This document shows positions 41,495 through 53,409 of a stretch of 64,000 nt of DNA, in pieces; the first letter of the stretch is position 1, and every line of letters starts with the position of its first letter. The DNA is from Aotearoamyces nothofagi (taxonomy: Eukaryota; Ascomycota; Leotiomycetes; Leotiales; Tympanidaceae), in assembly GCA_015345905.1 (NCBI GenBank), contig JADDTR010000030.1:62001-126000 (forward strand). Direction: 5' to 3'. Below the pieces are notes generated by a model, which was not told the DNA's origin, did no database searches, and saw nothing but the letters and a program-made list of their open reading frames with translations. Made by a program: the position numbers and the translations under genes.

Positions 41495-42834
41495 ATGGCA
41501 ACTCGGGGTCTCGAATCGCGCTTCGAGCGCATGTCTGTAAACGACGAGAATGACCCAGGAGAGGGGACTAAAACATATCTCAAGTCAAAGGTTATTATTA
41601 TAATTATTCGTCCTAGATATCAATGTCTAACAGTAATACAGGCTTCCTCATCCCTTGCTATCTCTAATTCGCAACTATCGCAAAACTCGAGTCGAGCCAA
41701 TCTTCTGAAGATAGCACTGCAAAACACAAGCACGACGACTACAAATGCGGTCACAACAGTTACAGTTCCTTCGCAGTGGCGTAGCTCAAATGCCCCCACA
41801 TCTGCCACTTCTCCAACCCGCAAGCCAGTCGCAACAGCATCACGCGGTTCAGATGAGCTTGTTAAAGCTGAACAGAAGTCAGCTCCTTTGAACCAGCAGC
41901 CGTCGACTCCGAAGCAATTTCACCTAGGAATGTTTGAGATTGGGCGCCCCTTGGGCAAAGGCAAGTTTGGACGTGTCTACCTTGCACGAGAACGCAGTAC
42001 TGGCTTTATATGCGCCTTGAAAGTCCTCCACAAATCAGAGATACAAGCGGGCAAAGTTGAGAGGCAAGTGCGCCGAGAAATTGAAATCCAGTCGAACCTA
42101 CGACATCCAAATGTTCTTATGCTGTACGGGCATTTCCACGACAACAAACGTGTGTTCCTAATTCTCGAATTTGCGGGCAAGGGCGAGTTGTACAAGCATC
42201 TGAGAAAAGCAGAAAGATTTCCAGAATGGAAGGCGGCTTCATATATTGCTCAGATGGCATCCGCATTAAAGTATCTACACAAGAAGCATGTAATGCATAG
42301 GGATATCAAACCGGAGAATATCTTAGTTGGTATCCACGGGGAGATCAAAATTTCCGACTTCGGGTGGAGTGTGCATGCGCCAAACAATAGACGAAACACA
42401 ATGTGCGGAACTCTTGACTATCTACCACCTGAGATGATCAAACCAGGGTCACAGGACAACTACTACAGCGAGAAAGTCGACTTATGGAGTCTTGGAGTTT
42501 TGACATATGAGTTCTTGGTTGGCGAGGCTCCATTTGAAGATACCCCAGTGATGACACAAAGGAGAATTGCGAGGGGAGAAATGACAGTCCCATCGTTTGT
42601 GAGTGCTGAGGCAAAAGACCTTATCAAGAGAGTATGTGCCCAATATCGTCCGATAAAATAGTGAAAACTAACACAGAGTAGCTTCTTGTACTTGATCCTG
42701 AGAAGCGTATCCCTCTTGAGGAGGTTCAGCGGCACCCATGGATCATTAAGCATTGCGTAAAAGGCGAGCGAGCCGCCCAACGGGAGTCAAAGTCATCGGG
42801 TAGCAAGAGTTCAATTGGTTCTCGAAATGAATAA
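41495..42834 (+). CDS. ipl1: Aurora-type mitotic kinase (Ipl1/Ark1)
   Basis: Three exons, 412 aa: 41495-41590, 41642-42631, 42682-42834. Catalytic subunit of the chromosomal passenger complex that corrects kinetochore attachments. A Ser/Thr-rich N-terminus of ~120 residues precedes the kinase domain. Gly loop GKGKFG is at 137-142, catalytic Lys159 in [13 protein letters not shown] from 251, DFGW at 271-274, and the activation loop [15 protein letters not shown] has Thr285 in the RRxT context typical of Aurora autophosphorylation. The last exon gives [21 protein letters not shown]. Intron 1 (41591-41641, 51 nt) has no in-frame stop, so its retention would add 17 codons. Haspin, which makes the histone mark read by this complex, is also in the window. 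Confidence 0.95.
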
Positions 42835-43050
42835 TGACTTGGTTTTATTGTTATACGGTTTGGGGGCGTCTCGCATTAATATCAAGGGAAAGCAGGAAAG
42901 CAGGAAATCGGACAAGATGTGCATGATAATTGGAGTTGGAGACCATTATATTTCGCCTTTGCGCCTACGCTGCGAAGATACCTCGTAAAATGCAAATTAT
43001 AAAAGCAATTGATAATACACTTGATAATACAACAAACTGAGGTACCTATG

Positions 43051-43859
43051 TTATCGGTAGATCTCATCAAATGGTCTCGTATCTGAATAACATGAGTCCC
43101 AAACCTCATTCACTACCTTGACAGCTTGGACGTCATCCTTGCAACTTGGCCTGTTCATAACAGATCTCACAGCTCGGTTTCGTACACAGTTCTGATGTTG
43201 CTGCGTAATCGTCCAGTTATTTCGCGTGAAGAATTCCCGAGTCCACCTACACTCGCCGCTCAAGGTTGAGGCTCTGATCTACATCCCCTCAGTCAGCGTG
43301 GAGCCGTAGTAAAGCTATCAGATTCAATCACCTCAGTGCAAGCCGCATGTCTTAAATCCGCCCAATCGACCTTCCACCGCAAATGATCCCACGCGTGTAC
43401 CATCTCATGTGCCAGCGTATCTTCTAGATGACCTTGACTCCGCATCTCATTTGCGCATACTAAAATGCCGTGGTCAGGACTAAACCCTCCGCCTTGCCTA
43501 ATCTTCCTCTCTGTTCCATCTGGCAGTTTCTCTACCCTAGTCACACACCTCCTGCAATGTACATTGTCTTTATCCAGCTTGCCGTTCAGCTCGGTGATGT
43601 TCTTTGACATGAACCGTATGATGGGTGAGTATGCAAAAAGGTAGTCTCGCCACTCATCGCAGCGCTTGCAGTCTCGGGCTTCATTTCGAATGTAGGCATC
43701 TTCGCGGAAAGCATCTTGGCCAGCGGGCGTCATACGGCCGGCGAGGATGTTGAAATAGTTTGTCCAACGCGTATTAGGATCATAGCCGGTCTCGGAGGGT
43801 TTGTTATCGGGATCGGATGGCGAAGCACCCGTAGGCACCCCTGATGTATCATCTGCCAT
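43051..43859 (-). CDS. atp23: mitochondrial inner-membrane metalloprotease Atp23
   Basis: Two exons, 251 aa: 43859-43332 and 43278-43051. Atp23 processes the Atp6 precursor and helps assemble the ATP synthase in the intermembrane space. The zinc-protease motif HEMVHAWDH lies at 151-159. Conserved cysteines (CKRCDEW, VHCRRC, ILVCANE, HAACTE, GECRW, NCVRN, RPSC) fit disulfide-rich folding by Mia40. The intron (GTGATT...GTAG) falls between HAACTE and [17 protein letters not shown]. The C-terminus [20 protein letters not shown] is nearly invariant in the family. Convergent with Aurora kinase and divergent from pro1. Confidence 0.95.
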
Positions 43860-44140
43860 TGTGTATAGATGTAATGGCTACGGAAAAGACTAGGAGAACG
43901 CAATATTGAGGAGATCTCGATGTTGATCCGGACTTTTTGGGGGGGGATCTCGGTGCTACACCGCCTCCGAAATGTTTAATTCTGCCGGTTTGCCATGCGG
44001 GTCATCATCGCCTTTTCTAGTCGGTGAGTCAAGTAGAAGGCGTGCAACCTTGCTCAAATAGAATGGATATACAACATTCACGACAACCTTGATGGGAAGA
44101 AGTTCTCCATAAAAGAAGTGTAGCACTACAAGTGCGTCTG

Positions 44141-45713
44141 ATGCCGAATTTATTAGCCATGAAGGGGCCGAAGCATCTGACAATTGTCATAAAGCTTGGT
44201 GGGTACCTCAGCCTTCTTTCAGCAACGGATTATTTTGCTAAACATTGTACCACGCCAGGCACGAGCTCAATCGTTGACGAAAAGACTCACGAACCTCTAC
44301 TTTCGATTCTATCTCTTATCGTCGAAACAGCAGTTAAATTACACAAGGATGGGCACAAAGTGATCATAGTCTCCTCCGGGGCCATCGGAGTAGGGTTACG
44401 TAGAATGGACCTTGAAAAGAGACCAAAACATTTGCCACGAGTGCAGGTATGGATACCCAGGCGTTGGAAATATATTATGGTGCTGATATCAAGCTCTATA
44501 GGCGCTGGCAGCGATAGGTCAGTGCAGGCTTATAAGTCTTTGGGACAGCCTTTTTGGCCATCTCAGGCAACCAATTGCGCAAATACTCCTCACAAGAAAC
44601 GACATTGCAGATGTATGCTTCCTCTATCATTACGGAAGGCGAAGTGACTAACGTATCTGGTAGCGAACACAATATCTCAATGCTCAAAACACCTTCGCCG
44701 AGTTGCTGGAAATGGGAGTTATCCCCATTGTCAACGAGAACGACACCATTGCGGTATCCGAAATCAAATTCGGCGACAATGACACCTTGTCTGCGATTAC
44801 CGCTGCTATGGTCCATGCAGATTATCTGTTTCTAATGACTGATGTAGACTGCCTATACGACAAGAATCCAAGAACTCACCCTGATGCCCAGGCTATTGAG
44901 GTTGTGGAAGACATTGGGACCTTGCACGCTGATGGTAGGCCTACTGACCACTTGTCTAGCTTTTCAGTAGCTAATTTGGTCGTTCTAGTGTCCAGTGCTG
45001 GCTCCAGCTTAGGCACTGGTGGTATGTCTACCAAGATTATCGCAGCTCGTCTTGCTACCTCCGCTGGCGTAACAACTGTCATAGCTCGCTCTTCAAACCC
45101 TGGAAACATCGTCAACATAGTTCGATATGTCCAAACACTAAAGGTCTCAAATCCTAGCTTACTTTCAGAGACTCCACCTCAAGTTCTACACCAAACTCTA
45201 GAAAACGGCCTTGAAGAGCCGCTGGCGAGGTCCACGGCTTCCTTAAGCCTTGAACATATTACGGAAGTACCATTGCATACAAGGTTTCTACCTTCACTTC
45301 AGCCAATCAGAGATCGATATTTCTGGATCCTCCATGGGTTAGCTCCACATGGCACAATATATATAGATGCAGGTGCCCAGCAGGCCTTGTCCAACAAAGC
45401 AGGTCTCCTACCTGTTGGAGTAATAGATGTGGAAGGCTCATTTGCTCAACAAGAAGCTGTACGTCTTGTCGTTGTCAATCGCCTACCCGCTACACACCAC
45501 ACCATGTCCGGCGGAAAGCTATGGGATGGCGTGCCAGTAGAAGTTGGCAGGGCGGTGGTGAACTATTCTGCCGCGGAAATAGCCCGTATCAAGGGCGTTA
45601 AAAGCTCAGATATTACCGGGTTGTTGGGATATGCGGACAGCGAATATGTGGCATTGAGAGAAAACATCAGCTTCTTCAGCAAGGAGAGTAGGCCAGCAAC
45701 ACCAGGCTTATAG
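44141..45713 (+). CDS. pro1: glutamate 5-kinase (proline biosynthesis)
   Basis: Five exons, 450 aa: 44141-44198, 44259-44446, 44502-44612, 44664-44934, 44989-45713. First step of proline synthesis: ATP-dependent phosphorylation of glutamate. Motifs are [73 protein letters not shown] and the substrate loop [18 protein letters not shown]-terminal PUA domain starts near residue 320. The exon joins each restore family sequence. ATG 44141 is the first in frame; ATG 44159 ([10 protein letters not shown]) is an equally plausible start. Intron 4 (44935-44988) is 54 nt and stop-free. Confidence 0.94.
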
Positions 45714-47027
45714 CTATGACATGGGAGATTCGGAGGTTTTTAATATACAGATAGCATGGGCAAGAGCATAGGCGCTCAATGAAGTTATAATGACCAATTC
45801 TGCAAATTCACAAATGTCAAACTTCGGCTCGCTCTGAAGGAGTATAAATAGCTTTCGTCAATTACTGACAGGTTCCTGATCAACAAGCTCCTGTGCCTAT
45901 TCCAATGCTTCTTCTTACCGGAAGGCAGCTTCAACGACAGGGCTCTTTGCCAACCACCAAGTCTTTCGTCGTGACAACGTGAAATCAAATCGCGACTACG
46001 ACAACGACAACCAAGTAGAACAGCGACAGGACGCCAAACGGCCGCGAGCAGACAAACAAACGGCCGACGTGTCGAGCAGTGACGGCACACCGGTTACTGG
46101 TAGACATATATTAGCCTCCTTGAGAGTATAAATACCTCTCGCGTCAAACCGCCGACGACAGCTTCCGGATCACATAACCAACCTGCTCTGCCTGTTCCGA
46201 TACCTGCTCTTGCCTGGAGACGCCTGCCCATCTACAGGCCATCTCACCTATCTGCTACGCGATCCCGTGCCAGCGCGTGAAGCTACCACTACCGCTACCG
46301 CCACGACGACGACGACAGGAGGCGTATCGGGGGGCGAGAGAGAGGAACGGTGGCGAGCAGTTCAGCGGCGACGAGAAACCCCAAGCGCGACGGGGATCGT
46401 CCGCTCGCGTCGTCGGGAGCGCAGCTGGAGAACGGACAGGAGAGCGATCTCTCTGAGCTGAGTCGACGAGGCGATCTCCCCCGCGACCCAGGTCGATGTT
46501 GGTCTGGATGTGCTGGGAGGGGTGGCGGGAGACGTGCGGCGGGCCTTTTTATAGCTGGGGGGAAGCTGCTCGGCTGCGCTTGTGTCGAAGGGCGGTCTGG
46601 GGAGGGGATTTCCAGACACGCTAGGGATAGTATGCTATGTTATATTATATAAATAATCGTTACTGATATACCAAAAATCATTACTGATATATCAATCAGA
46701 GCCTGCAAGTCCCACCGAGAGATTGTCTACCCATCACCTCTGCATCTTTCCAGCAGCGCGTCTACAGTACGCAGCGCACAGACCTACCCCGGACTACGAA
46801 ATCCGGGGTACATCGTACTGTACACAGTGCAGGATGGGCGGCAGCGGGCATGACGTAGCCCTCGCTCTACGGGCGTCACGGCCAGCCTATGGGCGGCCAC
46901 GCATTCCTCATCTGCCGGCCGCTTACCCCTCAGCATATCAGGAAGCCTGCGACGTCTGGAGCAGTATATCATCGTGGACTCCCCGGCGTCGCGCATCGCC
47001 GAAGCAAGCAGGACAACAGCTCTCGCG
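45714..47027. other. intergenic with duplicated TATA-like blocks
   Basis: About 1.3 kb. Two diverged copies of a ~140-bp block (45840-45980 and 46124-46265), each starting GAGTATAAATA and containing a CTCTGCCTGTTCC-like segment, lie 284 bp apart. GC-rich open frames at 46210-46650 and 46720-47060 have no recognisable product. The right end is the carrier promoter. Confidence 0.45.
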
Positions 47028-48581
47028 ATGGCGCACATCTACAATAGCCAGCTTGTAAGACCGAGTCCTCCCTCGCCGGGCGGGTTGACCGAGCCGTGGT
47101 AGCTGACCGTTTGGCAGGATGCGTACTCGCTGTACCACAGACAGCACGAGGAGCAGTCGAGGTCTGCCTCCGTAGGCCCGGCTCTGCCAGCACTGGGCCA
47201 CGCTCTCGCTGGCTCGACCGGAACGGCCATTTCGAACCTCTGCATCTACCCTCTGGACCTGATCATCACGCGTCTGCAAGTCCAGCGCCAGCTCCGGAAG
47301 TCGTCGAGCGTTGCGGATGAGGGGGAATATGGAGGCGTGGTCGACGCAGCCAGGAAGATCTATGCCAACGAAGGCGGTGTCAAGGGGTTTTATACCGGCG
47401 TAGTGCAAGACACCGGGAAGAGCATTGCAGATTCCTTCCTCTTCTTCCTCCTCTACAACTACCTACGCCAGAACAGACTCCAGAAGCATGGAGCCAAAGC
47501 CACCACCCTCCCAGTTCTCGACGAGCTAGCCGTCGGTGCCCTAGCTGGCGCCTTCTCCAAGCTCTTCACCACACCAATCTCCAACATTGTAACACGGAAG
47601 CAAACCGCGTCGATGATATCAGCTCGCTCCGCCTCCAGCTCCACAGCACCGAGCGTCAGCGATATCGCCAAGCAAATCCGCGAAGAGAAGGGCTTGCAGG
47701 GCTTCTGGTCTGGCTACTCTGCCACGCTCGTGCTGACGCTGAATCCGAGCTTGACCTTTTTCCTTTTCGAGACCTTCAAGCGTTCTCTTCTTCCACGCTC
47801 TAAGCGGGATGAACCAGAAGCACATGTCACTTTCCTCCTAGCAGCTATCAGCAAAGCTATCGCGTCCACCATCACCTATCCGTTCTCACTTGCCAAAGCA
47901 CGTGCACAAGCAAGTCCAAAGCCACCGGTCACCCCACAGGAGGCCGAGGAGATCAAATCCGATGTGAAGACTGCGTCAGAAGAAAAGGGCAAGGCAGCTG
48001 TTAAGATCGCCGGGGAGAAGGTCAAAGGCGCCGCGGCACGCTCTACAGTTTTCAACACCATCCTACGTATCTACAGAGAAGAAGGGCCCAGTGCGCTCTA
48101 CCAAGGCGTATGGGGCGACATCCTCAAAGGCTTCTTCAGCCAGGGCATTACAATGCTCGTCAAAGACGCCGTGCACAAAGTGATTATCCAGACATACTTC
48201 CTCCTTCTCCGCCTCGTGAACAAAGCCCCCTCGGCCAGCGACGTCGCAAGCTCCGTCGGCGTGAAAGCCTCAGAGGCCTACGGCCAAGCGGGAGATGCGG
48301 CGAGCCAAGTCAGCGGGAAGGCCCAAGACGCATATGACCAGGCGGGAAAGATGGTGAACGGAGCAGTCACAGACGCTAGCGGGAGGGTGGGAGATGCTGT
48401 TGCTGGCGCGAAGGAGCGGTTTGGCAGCGCCGCCGAGACGACGCAGACTGCAGCGAGCAACGCGACCGGGGCGACGAAGTCGAGCAGCGAGCTGGCGAGC
48501 GAGCGAGCGGGAAACCTGCTGGGGAACGCGCAAGACATGTTGGGAGGAAAGACGCAGGATACAGGGAAGAAGGGTGAATGA
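47028..48581 (+). CDS. mitochondrial-carrier-family protein, peroxisomal PMP47/ANT1 type, with LEA-like tail
   Basis: Two exons, 496 aa: 47028-47054 (MAHIYNSQL) and 47118-48581. Three carrier repeats carry the signature PLDLIITRLQ, PISNIVTRKQ and PFSLAKARAQ, with other repeat glycines. LGHALAGSTGTAISNLCIYPLDL and AISKAIASTITYPFSLAKARAQAS match peroxisomal adenine-nucleotide or CoA/ATP carriers (PMP47/ANT1), which feed ATP to fatty-acid activation in peroxisomes. Two parts are unusual: an Ala/Lys/Glu insert in repeat 3 (SDVKTASEEKGKAAVKIAGE) and about 110 C-terminal residues of alternating Ala, Gly, Ser, Lys, Asp in amphipathic 11-residue-like repeats resembling LEA/CsbD proteins. No obvious SKL-type end. 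Substrate inferred. Confidence 0.85.
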
Positions 48582-49350
48582 GGGGAGAAGGGTGGATGAG
48601 GGAAGAAGGGTGGATGATCGGGTCGGGGAAGGAAGGAGCATGATGGCGCCCTGACAGAGTCAGAAAAGTGAAAAAGGCTGTACACGAGGGTGGTTTCGGG
48701 CTCTGGAGTTCACGTTGTAGTTTATAGCACACAAAGTAACAGGGCTGCTGTATATCTGAATGCCCCCCAAGACTGAATATCCGGCTCGTGTCACCACGCC
48801 CTGCATACGCGACGTCCTTTTAAAAGGGAAGGCCCGAGTGAGTGAGTGAGTGATACGATACCCGCGCACCAAGCCCCACAGCACGACCAGAACAGAGAAG
48901 AAGCAGGGCCGCGACGCGCACGCGCGAGCAAGGACGACACGCGCGCGCCTGCCTGCCTAGGTCTTAAGAGGGCAGGTAGCTGATGCCGGCAGCGGGACAG
49001 TCGGCGGCGACGTAGGAGAGCACGGAGTGCAGCGACGCAAGCATGGCGATGTCGTTCGTCGTCGTCGTCGAGTCTGTCTTATCGTAAACTGATACCCGGA
49101 TGGATAGATAGATAGATAGCTAGACACCGAGGAATATATACTGTACTTATACTAATACAAGTGCGCAGTGTCGCGAGAGGTGCATTTATATATATATATA
49201 CATATATACATAGAATAAGTTAGTTAGTTAGTTACAACGTCAACTATATACATACACATATAAAAACATAAAACACATATACAGAACACGGTACAGTATG
49301 CGCACAGACGTAGCGGTCCAGGGAACCCCAGCCCAACCCAACCCCAACCC

Positions 49351-49351
<1 letters not shown>

Positions 49352-49385
<34 letters not shown>
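49352..49385. repeat. (CT)n microsatellite
   Basis: About 17 uninterrupted CT units. Confidence 0.95.
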
Positions 49386-49387
<2 letters not shown>

Positions 49388-49590
49388 GGCCTGGCCATTC
49401 CTGATTGTCGAGCTCCCTTTTCTCTCGATGAAGCCCAGGCTTGGCTTGGTTCGGCAGCGTCCCCCCCCCCCCGAGCCCCCATCTGCCGGGCTGTGCCCTG
49501 CGTAACTTGTGTAAGGCATCCTGGCCACGGCAAGTTCTATCAGCGTTGCTTGCTTGGAGATGGCCTTCTGGAGGAGCGGCGTCGTCAGGG

Positions 49591-49678
49591 ATGGTTATAT
49601 CGTCAGAGATGGCTATATCATCAGAGATGGCTATATCATCAGAGATGGCTATATCATCAGAGATGGCTATATCATCAG
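49591..49678. repeat. 18-bp minisatellite, about five units
   Basis: Unit ATGGCTATATCATCAGAG, nearly identical in all copies; the first differs at two positions. Length is a multiple of three, so it stays open in several frames. Confidence 0.9.
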
Positions 49679-50047
49679 GCATTAGGTAGGCAGGCATCCG
49701 AAGAGGCAGTTTTCGCTTCTACACACTGTTCTCCAACAGGACATGGCACAATCTCTTACAATCACATCAAGACGCTGTGTACTGGACAAGGCTGGCCCGT
49801 TTCGACACTCAGTTGAAGCCATATGCCAACATCAAATAAACCAAGCAGTGATTGCCATGCGTCCGTCGCTCACGACTAGAAAGATACGCCAGACACCAAT
49901 TAGAACAATGCAGCTATATATCTCTGCACCCCCACAACAACTCCGTCTGCTCGGGCATCCCGAGGCCCGTCCAGCCTCGCTGGTATATATCTTTACACAA
50001 GACGCCGGAAATTTAATGAGTCACATGCACGCTTCCTCCAATGCATG

Positions 50048-53000
50048 TCACGACTCGCTGATCCTCTCCCTAACCTTCGTTGACTTCTTTGCGGTGCCGA
50101 TATGGGTATTGTGGACCTTTGCAAATCAGTACGAGTCAGAGTTGTGGAAGTAATTGGCCATACCTTGGTTGCGAATTTTAAGCTCGTCAATGTCTCCTTC
50201 AGGTGTGCTTCCAAGGGACTGATCATGACGAACATGAGCGTCTTCGAATTCCCCCCGAGCGAGTATTGCAAGAGATATGTCAACTAATTCATGTAAGCAT
50301 CAGGCTGTCAAAGTCCTTCGGATACGTACCTTTGAATTTCGATAGGGGATGTGGCCTCCTTCTTTGCCCTGGCCAAGCGCTCCAATGACATCGCCAAGAC
50401 AGCTCAAGCTCTTGTTGATATTCTGGGTTTCCTTCATCCTGCTTCCCTCGGCGCCAGATTGCTTGAGCCGTTCGGACCCAGCAAGATCGACGAGATTCAG
50501 AGTACCTTCTGATGTTTCATTGGTGGTGCTGTTTTTCCCAACCAATTTCAGAATGAAAACCGAGTGCGACCGAGATGACCGTTCGTTGGACTTCGTGGCG
50601 GCCACGCTGCGGTTTCCGGCGGCTTGTTTCAGCATTGACTCGACTGTGTCTGGAGAGTCGAGGGGAACACTCTTCAGATTTGTAACAGTCGTCCGCTTCT
50701 TCTGATCGTCGTGATGGATCTCATGCTTCTTCTTATCAAATTCTTTGGGATTTCCTAGCAGGTCGTGCAGTTCTTCATTATAAACCTCTACGAAGCTGCC
50801 TTCGATGGCATATGTCCAACCCTTCTCTTGCAGTGCCGCAGCTTTATCGTATATCATGTGCGTAGCACGCGGGATCATGCCATCAGCAGAAGACATGGTA
50901 TAGGTCTTGCCCGCACCGGTTTGTCCATAACAGAATATGCAGACGTTGTACCCGTCCAGAGCACTTTGCACAAGCTGTGAAATTTCTCCAAATACCTCCT
51001 CGTTCTGAGTAGCGGGACCAAAGACCCGATCAAACGAAAAAGCGTTGGTTTTCCTCGAGACAGTTCCGAGACTACTCTTTTCCTCCGGTCCCTGGAGTTC
51101 CAGTTCTTTAGATTCCTTCTCGACATCTGGGTAGGCGATCTGGGCTGGTTCATCCTCGTCTATTTCAGCGGCGGGGCGAACCCTACACATAACACGGATG
51201 TTGCCCTTGAGCTCCTGCACTTGATTGAAAAGAATTCGTCGAAGCGTCTCTTCCTTGACCAGCTTTGCCTTCCATTCTCGCTCTGAGTGCCGTGCTTCTT
51301 GGAGTTGGCGCTCCAGACTAACAAAGCTGTCGGACTGTGCTTTACTCCCCGATTCGAGAAATTCAACATGGGCCCGTAGGCTCGCAATGGTGGACGAGGA
51401 CTCTGTCGCCGTCTTCTCCAGGGTACCCTTCTGGATTTCAAGCTCGCTCCGGATCTCTACAAGTGCCTTCTGCAGGTTCCCTTTCAGCGTTTGTTCTCGG
51501 TCTAATTCGCCTCTGACATCCTCCAGCTGGCCCCTCATGTTCTGAATTTCACGGTCCTTGCTACCAACGGCCAAATCCAAATTCTGCTGCTCCACAGCAA
51601 CCTGACTCTTAATAGTCTGGATCTCCTGCGAATGGCGTAACCGCTCTGATTCGACATTATTTTGATGAGACCTTTCGAGCTGCTCAATTTTCTCATCATA
51701 CTTCCGCTTCAAATGGTCGAGTTCCTCGGCCATATCTCTTTGGTGGACTTTCTTTAGCTTCTCTACTTCCTCCGTCAGTGATCTTCGTACTTGGTCAAGC
51801 TCATGACGGTGATCTCGTTGTTGATCTTCCAGCTCATTTCGGCGCCCCCTTCTCTCGTCTTCTAATGCTGTCGCAGCTGTGAGTAACTGCTGTCTTACGA
51901 GATCAGAATTCGCTTCTTGTGTAGCAGTCTTCAATTCAAGTGCTGTATTCCTTGACTCAACCGCCGCAATCTTCGATTCTAGAAGCCCATTCTTGCTTTC
52001 CAATTCCAGTACTGCACACAATAGTGTCAGCGGCAATATACATATCTGAATAAGCGTTCAGGTAATGAAAAACTTACGCTTTATCTTGTAATGCGACACT
52101 GCCTCTTCGAGGCCTTGGCGCTCCATACTAGTACCTGCCATTGTATCCTTCAGAGAAAAATACATCGCTTCCATATCCTCGAGGCGGCCGCGAACGTCCC
52201 AAGCTGTAAAACCAGGAATGTTAGAACCTTTAGTTAGGAATGGAGTCTTTTGAGGAGATTTTGGGGGTCTAGAGGGTGTAGCTGGTGTAGGCAGAGCCTC
52301 AGCTTTTAACGGAATGGGGATATGAGATGGGGTCTTTGGAGTCATGAAGTTCCCTTCAGCCGAATTGAAGAGGACTAGAGCACTATCACTGTTATCAACC
52401 TTTGACTTCCGCATGGCGGCGGCGGCTGAGACCTTTAGTGATCCACTGGAACTCTTTGACGAACGGGGCCACGCTTGAAGGTCTGTTAATTGGCTGTTGC
52501 ACCCTGAGTCGTCGAGTCGTAACTCGCTCAGGGCCGTACTAACGGAAACATCTCTAACAGGCCCTCCTTCTGGAAGAGTCCTGAGCTCGTGAATTGACTT
52601 TGGACCGCGCAGCTTACGATTCTGCAGCGGCACATTATCATGCGCTGATGACGGTATGGAAGACAATTTTGAATATGAAGTCGTACCCTGTCGTTTCCCA
52701 TCACCGCCTGTCTCAAGGTGGTCCTCCATCGAACTCGCAGGTCGTTTGGTTGCCGTTGAAGATGTTGGCCGTGTCCTGGTTGACTGGCTGAATGACATTG
52801 ATGTTTGGGGTCGATTGCTGATTGAGGATGCTGGGCGGCTTCCTGGCCCGACGCTGCTTGAGAAGCTGCTGTTTGAAGCATTACGAGTCGATCCTGATGT
52901 CCCTCGCGATGAAACCGAGGATGTGAAGGAGGTTTGACGTCCCCCAGTGAAATTCGTGTTTGCTCCCACAAGAGACGTTCCTTTGACTGTGGATCGAGGC

Positions 53001-53409
53001 ACCGCACTGGTAGCTATACCAGACCTGACATGCTCTCCTGCTCGTTCGGCCAAGGTCTTTCGTTTGGGTTCGGCATCGTTCACTAAACGCACACAAGCTA
53101 GAGAAGTATTAGAAATGTGGGATTGAGCGAGGATCCAAGCAACACGACTACTCACAAGTCGGACCAATGTGCTTTATATTTGTTGGAGGTGGTAGCTTCG
53201 AAGCCGGCTTGGACCGCGCATTGCTCTCTGATTCGGAGATTTCAGAAAGGCCTTTTCCAGGCGATGGAATGCGACTCGGGGGACGAATCTGTGACTTTCG
53301 CATGAACTGAACATGGAGCAAATTAGGATCCCGTATTTCTGTACTGCTCGCAGGCAGTTTCTACCGGGATTGTTACTGCAAGACTTACAGAGTTCTCCGC
53401 CTGGTCCAT
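50048..53409 (-). CDS. klpA: C-terminal-motor kinesin-14 (KlpA/Kar3 type)
   Basis: Six exons, 1020 aa: 53409-53389, 53306-53156, 53097-52078, 52011-50330, 50283-50164, 50116-50048. Minus-end-directed kinesin for spindle formation and nuclear movement. The N-terminal ~390 residues are Ser/Pro/Arg-rich and probably bind microtubules. A long coiled coil runs about 395-660 ([18 protein letters not shown] on). The motor follows the family neck ([13 protein letters not shown]). P-loop GQTGAGKT lies at 760-767, with NERSSRSHS and DLAGSERL switches and the end [22 protein letters not shown]. Exon 3 has two acceptors 15 nt apart, both in frame (53097 or 53082). Divergent from the sterol glucosyltransferase gene. 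Confidence 0.93.

Larger units (their letters stand above)
48582..50047. other. intergenic, rich in simple repeats
   Basis: About 1.5 kb. GGGTGGATGAGGGAAGAA repeats occur right after the carrier stop (48570-48640). 48960-49080 has a GC-rich minus-strand frame ending DIAMLASLHSVLSYVAADC...LPS that looks coding but has no upstream exon I can find. Further on are a (TA)n tract (49187-49209), (CT)n at 49352-49385 and an 18-bp minisatellite at 49591-49678. Confidence 0.5.

Noticed and set aside
46210-46652. GC-rich open frames upstream of the carrier
   Set aside because: Thr/Arg-biased low-complexity frames on both strands; no recognisable protein.
49224-49697. 157-codon minus-strand frame with DDIAIS repeats
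   Set aside because: It is a translation of the 18-bp minisatellite and the (CT)n tract.
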